Shown one piece after another: positions 57,501-64,000 of a stretch of 64,000 nt of DNA. The stretch covers positions 1-64,000 of the forward strand of contig JAAEAF010000391.1 in NCBI GenBank assembly GCA_011037195.1. Direction: 5' to 3'. The notes beneath the pieces are model-generated. The model saw only the letters and a list, made by a program, of their open reading frames with translations. It did not search any database and was not told the DNA's origin. The first letter of the stretch is position 1, and each line of letters opens with the position of its first letter. The position numbers and the translations under genes were made by a program. The stretch is from Triatoma infestans (Eukaryota; Arthropoda; Insecta; Hemiptera; Reduviidae).

Positions 57501-58019
57501 AGATTTTTCTCTTAAATCTCGAAAACATACTCCTATTAGAAAAGCCAAAAATAATTTTTGCAGAATTATAAAATCACACACTACAATTTGACAATGTTTA
57601 ATTACTCATTAATCACAAAAACAATAACCTGTTTAACACCTTTTATTAAAAAAAAACAAAAACTTAAAAAAAATACAAAGTAAACTATTCTTTATTATAA
57701 AAACGAAATGACCTTTACTAATTTGAAATTATGTAATCGTACCCTCACAATTTACTAAACAATTTCCACAATCAACCGTATAACATCTAGTGCATATTTA
57801 ACAACAACAATCCTGTTTATTAACGCTCTAACTAAATTCATTTATCTATATATTTTAACTGGTTAAAAAAGAAAAAGAAATAATTAGCTTTTATGAATGA
57901 AATAACTTTTATAAAATAACAATCCTGCTAACCTTACCGCATTCATACCACATACACAACAATAAATAAATATAATCAACCCCCGTTCACTCCGTCTACT
58001 CTACCTAACTATAGTTAAT
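54519..58019. other. Upstream of the first Fatp exon seen
   Basis: A family A left-end fragment (minus orientation) lies at about 54885-54985 ('ggatctcaaaacatgtattt', 'gaaaatttgacaggaagcaa'). The Fatp N-terminal exon or promoter should lie in or beyond this stretch, but none was recognised. The rest is AT-rich without a supported gene. Confidence 0.4.
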
Positions 58020-58995
58020 CCTTCTAGATAATGCCGCGGACACAAATTTACTGTAAGCTTCATAAGCAGACTTATTTGTCAATGACAGACCAAGATTTTC
58101 ATTGTTTAGGCCCACATGGAATCCAATCTTTCCACACATATGAACTCTTTTTCGAATAAATGGCAGTCAAAGATTATATGTTTCGTGGACTCATGCTCTC
58201 CACAGTGACACAGAAAATCATTCACAAGCCTCATATCATACCACTTTCCATTTAAAAGACCATGCCCTGTCACCAATCGCGTTATGGGTAAGAGAACCTT
58301 GAGGGAACCACTCTCCTGCCTTTAGCAGCATCAGGAACAAAACTAAAGGTTGTCCTGCCTTTACTCGAAGAAGCCCAACGAGATTTCCATTTCTCCAGTA
58401 AATCCTCATCCATTTTTTATTCTTTCCTGTTGGAATGTTTAGACCTCAAAGTCACTGCTTTCCGCCGGAATAGGTAATGCCTCCATCATTATACAATAAA
58501 AGAAAAGTTCTTACGCTTTCTCAGAAAATATATGGCCGCCGATCTAACGACTTCCTAATCAACAGGGAAACAGCCTGTGAAAACTTGGAGAGCCCTAGTT
58601 GAAAAGTCATTCTACTAACCTGCCCATTAATAATAAAATTGAGTGCTGGATTTCAGAAAGATGCCTAAAGATCACAGAGTTAGTGACCCTAGAATATACA
58701 CGCACCATATGCAATCTGAGCAAGGAGGATACTCCTATACATTATTTTTATTGTTTTTTTCAGTCCCCATTCCTTCCTGGTATTCTGACTGAGTTGGCCG
58801 ATTAACTTTTTTGGTCTGGTCCTTGCTTCCTATATAAGGTATGAAAATCAGCTTCCTGTCTAATGTGATTCCCAAATATTTGGCCTGATTTACCCGTTTC
58901 AGTCTACTTGAACCAATGTATACAAAAGGCTGTCGCGTGACTGCCAACATTCCCTTCAATAACTCTTCAACTTTGGAATTCCAGCAATGCACTTC
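58020..58995 (-). pseudogene. Non-LTR retrotransposon pol fragment (thumb region and C-terminus)
   Basis: Minus-strand pieces in order: 58992-58735 with 'VNQAKYLGITLDRKLIFIPY' (the conserved YLG motif after the RT palm); middle pieces with stops; near 58290-58100 'RLVTGHGLLNGKWYDMRLVN' followed by a cysteine motif CHCGEHESTKHIIFDC (C-x-C, H, C). This matches the post-RNase H region of I/R1-like elements. Several stops and frameshifts break it. No tail or target duplication was found. Confidence 0.75.
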
Positions 58996-59284
58996 AATAG
59001 TTGGTAGTTAGCAGAATCCAAAATGGATATAGAGGTGGTAATTTAGTAGTGGCAATGGATATAGAGGTTGCAGTCAGGACTCTCCAAAAAATAATTCGTA
59101 AGCGAAATTTAAAAAAAAAAAAAAGGATCGATTTTCTATAAAATGGCGAAATAATTTCAGGAAAGTTGTAATCCTGATTAATGATTTTAACTGGGACTTA
59201 CTTGGCGGATCACTCGAAATGAAACATCAAATGTGAACTTACTGTGATTTCTCGTTTTTAAATTCTTTTGTTACCGCCCATACA

Positions 59285-59370
59285 ATAATGTTCGTACTAT
59301 GGACGTCTCAAATATGTATTTTTTTTAGAGAGAACATAGAATTTCAGAAAATCTGACAAGATCGCCATAC
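59285..59370 (-). repeat. Family A left-end fragment, copy 19
   Basis: 'ggacgtctcaaatatgtatt' to 'aaatctgacaagatcgccat', head to head with the + copy that begins at about 59388. Confidence 0.5.
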
Positions 59371-59387
59371 TTCATGCCATTTTTTGA

Positions 59388-60930
59388 CCTTCTTCTTACT
59401 CTTGGTAGGATCAAGTATTGCAGTCGTGCCAAATTTTCAAAACTAAGTATTCACCGCAAATGCATATTTTGGGGTTCTCTAAGAAGAAAAATGTCTTTAG
59501 CGATAGGACTTTATCTCAAAAGCGGAAAGTCGCAGAAAGCTAAACTTGATATTCCATTTAGATACTACCACCGCATCTGATACTAAAGTTTCGGCCAAAA
59601 TCCATTAACCGAAAAATGCAAATTTACTGAAAGGGTTTCTTGCAGTTATTCACGATTATCTCGAAAACTGCTCCAACTATTTTCTTGTAAACTTCGTATA
59701 CTATCTACATACATGAATTATATAGCTCAATTATGGCAGGCTTATGAAAAGAAATGTATTATTTTTCTAAATAATAAGAAATTTGAATTTAATGTAGACA
59801 AAATATGTAAATTGTGCACTCTAAATGAACTGCTCACTGCTTTATCTCTTGAAAGAGCTAAATTTTTTAGAAACTGTTGCAGTTTCTCAGGTGACCATGA
59901 TCAACTTATTATTAAGTGACCTCCTTAATTATAACCGAACAAAGTCATTTAAATAAATTGAATTTTATATTTCATATTTTGTATAAATTTATTTAAATTA
60001 AGGTGTTTTTTTCAGTTAACCTTCATTATTAATTTGAAAAATAATAATGATTTTAATTTTTTTTTACTTTTTTTATTTTCATGACGTATGTAATTTATAA
60101 TTACTTCCTCTCCCTCTCTTTCTTTTTGTATATTAGTATTATTTTCATTACTTACTATTTTGATTTTTATGATTATATTTATTTTTATTTATTTATTTAT
60201 ATTTTGATATTTATGATTATATTTTTGTCTTTTATTTTTTGATTGATTTTGTATAAGAGTTCAGGTCAATTAACTCTCTATATCTTATCGTTTGAAACAG
60301 AATAAATAAATAATTTAGACACATTGTGCCTTGTCACATTTATATGAAACATCTGCCCGGGGAAATTTATTTTTTGGAGGTTTTTGGGGAAACAGTAACT
60401 TAAGTTTCCCCATAAACTGCCACTTTAATATAAAATATGGTTCTTTCAATTAATATAATATTAATATAGATTAGAAGCATTGATAGAATTACAAATTTGA
60501 AGAAAATTGACTAACCGGAAGTACGACTTTATTAGAATAGGTTTTTGAGTTTTTTGGGAAGATTCATCGAAAATATCTATAACCATTTCTTTTCAACTTT
60601 GAATGCTAACTGCACAGATTAAACGTATCACTTTTATTTGAAATATTTTCTAAAAAAAAAATTATTTTTGATCTTTGTAAGAAATTTGTGGCATTAAGTT
60701 TCGAATGCTATATGTGTGCTATATGTGCATTGATTCAGTATTTTTGGTATGCTCTACTGAACCACAATATTATAATCCCTTCCTTAAGTGCCAATGTTAG
60801 TAGTTAAGTATTTATCCCCCAACCCCAACCCCAACAAGGACAAATATGTAAAAACTGAGTATAAAGAAAATAATTGTATTAACAGAAGAGAAATGCGTGT
60901 GAATATTTCTCAGCAGATTTTTGTTCAATA
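59388..60930 (+). repeat. Family A copy 20, interrupted
   Basis: The left part (59388-59712) has 'cttactcttggtaggatcaa', 'ccattaaccgaaaaatgcaa' and 'actatctacatacat'. The right part (about 60330-60930) has 'gaaacatctgcccggggaaa' and 'gactaaccggaagtacgact', ending in a degenerate 'aagagaaatgcgtgtgaata'. About 600 bp of other sequence (59713-60325) separates them. Confidence 0.7.
59713..60325 (+). mobile_element. Probable 3' end of a retroelement inserted in family A
   Basis: A 68-codon open frame (59713-59919) contains 'FEFNVDKICKLCTLNELLTA', with a C-x2-C pair as in the C-terminal knuckle of many non-LTR proteins, but no clear H and C partner. It is followed by a T-rich segment ending in 'gaaacagaataaataaataa', which resembles a 3' UTR and tail. 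No target duplication was confirmed. Confidence 0.4.
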
Positions 60931-61244
60931 ACAACACTAATTTAGTTTTATTTTCAGAGTTTAGTATTAATTAAAATTATTTCAGTCGTTAATTTATAAA
61001 AAAATTATTTTGAATTTTTATGTTCTAACAAAATCAATCGTTCCGCCACTATAAACTGTAAATAAATGCTACAACATTCAAAGAATTCAGAAAGCTAAAA
61101 ATAGTACATTGAACTCGATATCACTGTTATGACATAATCAACTAACCAACATAGTTATTACGTAAAATATTAAAATTATGTCTGGACATATATGTATACA
61201 TAATCATGTAATTCAATTTAAAAAATAATAGAATTTATGCTTTC

Positions 61245-61454
61245 CAAAACCAAATTCGAAATACCAAATTTGAGCTTCCTACAACTTTCCATTTTTGAGA
61301 TATTCTTTTCACACACATAAAGACGAATTTCTAAAATCCACCTTCTTGGGCTCAGAAAACTTTGAAACATCTATTTCCGGTGAAACCTCAATTTTGAAAA
61401 TCTAGCAAGATCGCAATACTTCCTCTTACTACTATTAGTAAGAGAAAGTAATAA
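61245..61454 (-). repeat. Family A left-end fragment, copy 21
   Basis: Contains 'ccaaatttgagcttcctaca', 'ctatttccggtgaaacctca' and the intact terminal hairpin CTCTTACT/AGTAAGAG at 61423-61444. Confidence 0.8.
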
Positions 61455-61539
61455 GAAAATTATAACATTCGCTTTCACATTTAATAGAAACATTCTCCAT
61501 TTTACAAAACACTGTGGTGATACGTAAAATCTTAAGTAA

Positions 61540-62573
61540 AATCTCTTACTCCAGTTCTCAAAATTATAATTGACAAATTTTATAGTTTGTGTACCTGATT
61601 TAATGAAATTCGTCGAAAACTTGAAAAAAACTGTTCAGTAAAAGCGCACTTCCGGTTTACTAATTTTCTTGAAACTCGGAATTTTGGCCATCTATTTATT
61701 TCTAATTAAGTTTATTTTAATGATACAATTGTATAATCAATCATGATGGCATGGCACTTTAGAGAAAAACATAACACCTCCCCTCCACCAATAGTGCCCT
61801 TAAATTAATTTTTCCAGAGAAATGTTTTAATTTGAAAGTTGTAGATCTTTGTATGCTTAGTTTATATAAGAAATTTCAAGAAAATCGTCGGAGCCATTAT
61901 TGAGAAAATCGTGAAAAAATGAAAAAAATCATTTAGTAAAGTGGTAAAGTAAACGCACTTCCGGTTATCCGATTTTTTTCAAACTCGGAATTTCAACAAC
62001 ATATTTAATTCTAATTAACATTATTTAGATGACAGAATTGTGAAATAAACTGAAATAGCACTTTAGATGAAAACCTAACCCCACCCCTCCCCCAAAAGTG
62101 CCCTTCATTGCATTTTCCCGGAGAAATGTTTCAAATAAAAGTTGTAGCTCTTTGTATGTGTGGTTGATGTTTCAAGTTTAAAGAAAATCGTCGGAGCCAT
62201 TTTTGAGAAAATCGCAAAAAAGTAAAAAATCTAACTAGTAAAGTGGTACTTCCGGTTGAGGAATTTTGACAGATAACATAGTGTCAGATCCCATGGTGAT
62301 ACCTAAACGGAATATCAAGTTTCAACTTTCTACGGTTTTTCGTTTTTGAGTTATGCTGTTCGCAGACATACATACTTACAACACACACACACACACCACA
62401 AACACACACACACACCACACACACCAACACACACAGACACACACACAGACCATTTGCTAAAAACCACTTTTTTGGACTCAGGGGACCTCAAAACGGATAT
62501 TTCCGGTGATAACTCGATATCGAAAATTTGACACGATTACAATACTTCCTCTTACTAGGAGTAAGAGAAAGTA
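61540..62573 (-). repeat. Family A, best full copy 22, with internal monomers
   Basis: Runs from 'aaatctcttactccagttct' to the terminal hairpin CTCTTACT-AGG-AGTAAGAG (62549-62567) and 'aaagta'. ACTTCCGGTT occurs at 61648, 61957 and 62248, marking two tandem monomers of 309 and 291 bp. Each monomer carries 'agcactttaga' or a close variant, a C-rich 'cccctcccc' block and 'aatgtttcaaataaaagttg' or a variant. Then comes the unique block 'catggtgatacctaaacgga' and a CA-rich microsatellite. No coding frame. Confidence 0.88.
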
Positions 62574-62665
62574 ATAATAGAATTTATGCTTTCAGTGATG
62601 GATTAAAGCCTAACCAAGCATAAGACATTTTTGATTCTGTGCAATTCCCTTAAATATATATATAA

Positions 62666-63420
62666 AAATCTGGTGTAAAACACACAACACCTTTCTCTTA
62701 CTCGAGGTCTCAAAATTATAATTGCCAAATTTTATAGTTTGTGTACCAAATTTAATGAAATTCGTCGAAAACTGAAAAAAACTCTTCAGTAAAAGCGCAT
62801 TTCCGGTTAACTAATTTTCTTGAAACTCGGAATTTTGGCCATCTATTTCTTTCTAATAATTTTGTTTAGATGATAGAATTGTATAATCAACTAAAAGTTG
62901 TTGATCTTTGTATGTTTAGTTTATATAAGAAATTTCAAGAAAATCGTCGGAGCCATTATTGAGAAAATCGCGAAAAAGTGAAAAAAATCATTTAGTAAAG
63001 TGGTGAAATAAACGCACTTCCGGTTATCCGATTTTTTTTTTCAAATTCGAATTTCAACAATATATTCAATTCTAATTAACATGATTTAGATGGCAGGATT
63101 GTCTAATAAACTGATATAGCACTTTAGATAAAAAAACCTAACCCCACCCACACCTCCCCATAACTACCCTTAAATGAATTTTCCCAGAAAAATGTTTCAA
63201 ATAAAAGTTGTAGCTTTTTGAATGTCTAGTTCATATACTAAGTTTGAAGAAAATCATCGGAACCATATTTGAGAAAAACGCAAACAAGTAAAAAAAAACA
63301 ACTAGTAAAGTGGCACTGCCGGTTGAGGAATTTTGACAGATAACATATTGTCAGATCCCATGGTGATACCTAAACGTAATATCAAGTTTCAACTTTTAGA
63401 CACACACACACACACACACA
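62666..63420 (-). repeat. Family A copy 23, truncated at the right
   Basis: Starts 'aaatctggtgtaaaacacac' and 'ctttctcttactcgaggtct', in the same orientation as copy 22 and about 90 bp from it. It breaks off in a CA run at about 63400-63420, where retroelement sequence begins. The first monomer has lost its purine-rich half. Confidence 0.8.
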
Positions 63421-63470
63421 TAGAGAGAGAATTCTAAGTAAAATGTCCTAAGAAAAATATTCTAAGAAAA

Positions 63471-64000
63471 ATGTCCTACAGTGAAGTTATTAAGTCAGGC
63501 TCCAAACAAAAAGCAGTAAGTAAAGCCGTCTTTAAAGCATTTATAAAACCATATAAAGATGAGACTGATATTAAAAAACTATGTAAAGAAAATATTGATC
63601 CTTCTAGGTTAAAGATAGGCATCTCAAAATTAAAAGAAATAAAGCAAGGCAAAAATAAAGGTTCACTATTAATTGAGGCATTAAGTAAAGGAGACATTGA
63701 CAGTTTATGCGATGGTTGCGACAGTTGATGCTGCATGGTGGCCAGAAATTTTGTCCAAACTGAAATCGCAACGGTGTCCTAGAAATCTTTATCTATTACT
63801 TCGGGACTATTTCACAGACAGAAAAGCTACTTTATTTACTAACCATTACTTTGTTTCTAAAAATGTGACCAAAGGATGCCCGCAAGCTCTTGCTGTGGCC
63901 CAGGATTATAGACGATCATGTTTGATTCAGTCTTAAAAATAAATTTTTCCTCGCAGGTAAAAGCAGTAGCATTTGCTGATGACTTGTTCTTAATAATCTG
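63471..64000 (+). pseudogene. Non-LTR retrotransposon: gag-like fragment fused to reverse transcriptase, continues past window
   Basis: The first frame (63471-63728) reads 'NIDPSRLKIGISKLKEIKQG', reminiscent of the ORF1 (gag) region of R1/LOA-like elements. It stops at 63728. In the next frame, 63697-63936 gives 'WPEILSKLKSQRCPRNLYLL' and 'VTKGCPQ', then, after another frame change, 'VAFADDLFLI' near 63960-64000, the reverse transcriptase catalytic motif. The endonuclease between gag and RT is absent, so an internal deletion with its junction near 63715 is likely. Inactive. The end of the element is outside the window. Confidence 0.75.

Overview
This is a window of AT-rich animal nuclear DNA, most likely from an insect. 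The genes have spliced exons with canonical GT-AG introns. The two recognisable host genes are metazoan, and the insertions (mariner, R2-type and RNase H-bearing non-LTR elements, a tRNA-derived SINE) are typical of arthropods. The species cannot be named from the sequence. No prokaryotic, organellar or viral gene was seen.

Two host genes lie tail to tail. On the + strand, 29358-36548 carries six exons of a Na+/K+-ATPase beta subunit (nervana family). Its first exon, for the cytoplasmic N-terminus, was not found. On the - strand, 54518-45611 carries eleven exons of a fatty-acid transport protein / very-long-chain acyl-CoA synthetase (FATP, SLC27 family). They join in frame into about 587 residues ending at a stop, and only the extreme N-terminus is missing. 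The roughly 9 kb between the two 3' ends holds a broken R2-superclade retrotransposon and a SINE with target-site duplications.

The rest, including most introns, is dominated by repeats. (1) 'Family A' is a non-coding dispersed repeat of about 1 kb, with some two dozen copies or fragments. It has a short hairpin near each end, inverted subterminal motifs, and two internal monomers of about 300 bp. (2) 'Foldback B' and 'foldback C' are two families of imperfect palindromes. Both contain a core resembling the hammerhead ribozyme: CTGANGA, a small self-complementary stem, GAAA, then CCGGTC. (3) There are single foldbacks at 2570-3350 and 6061-6370, and a DNA-transposon-like element with inverted ends at 9381-10173. 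(4) Non-LTR fragments occur at 12456-13703 (12-bp target duplication), 14230-14735, 58020-58995 and from 63471 to the window end. (5) A deleted mariner lies at 16315-17251. Nested insertions give relative ages: family A is older than foldback B, which is probably older than the mariner; foldback C is older than the RNase H element.

The best candidates for something not simply catalogued are the shared hammerhead-like core of foldbacks B and C, and the hairpin-ended architecture of family A, which resembles Helentron-type non-autonomous elements. Family A copy limits are judged by eye and are approximate to tens of bases.
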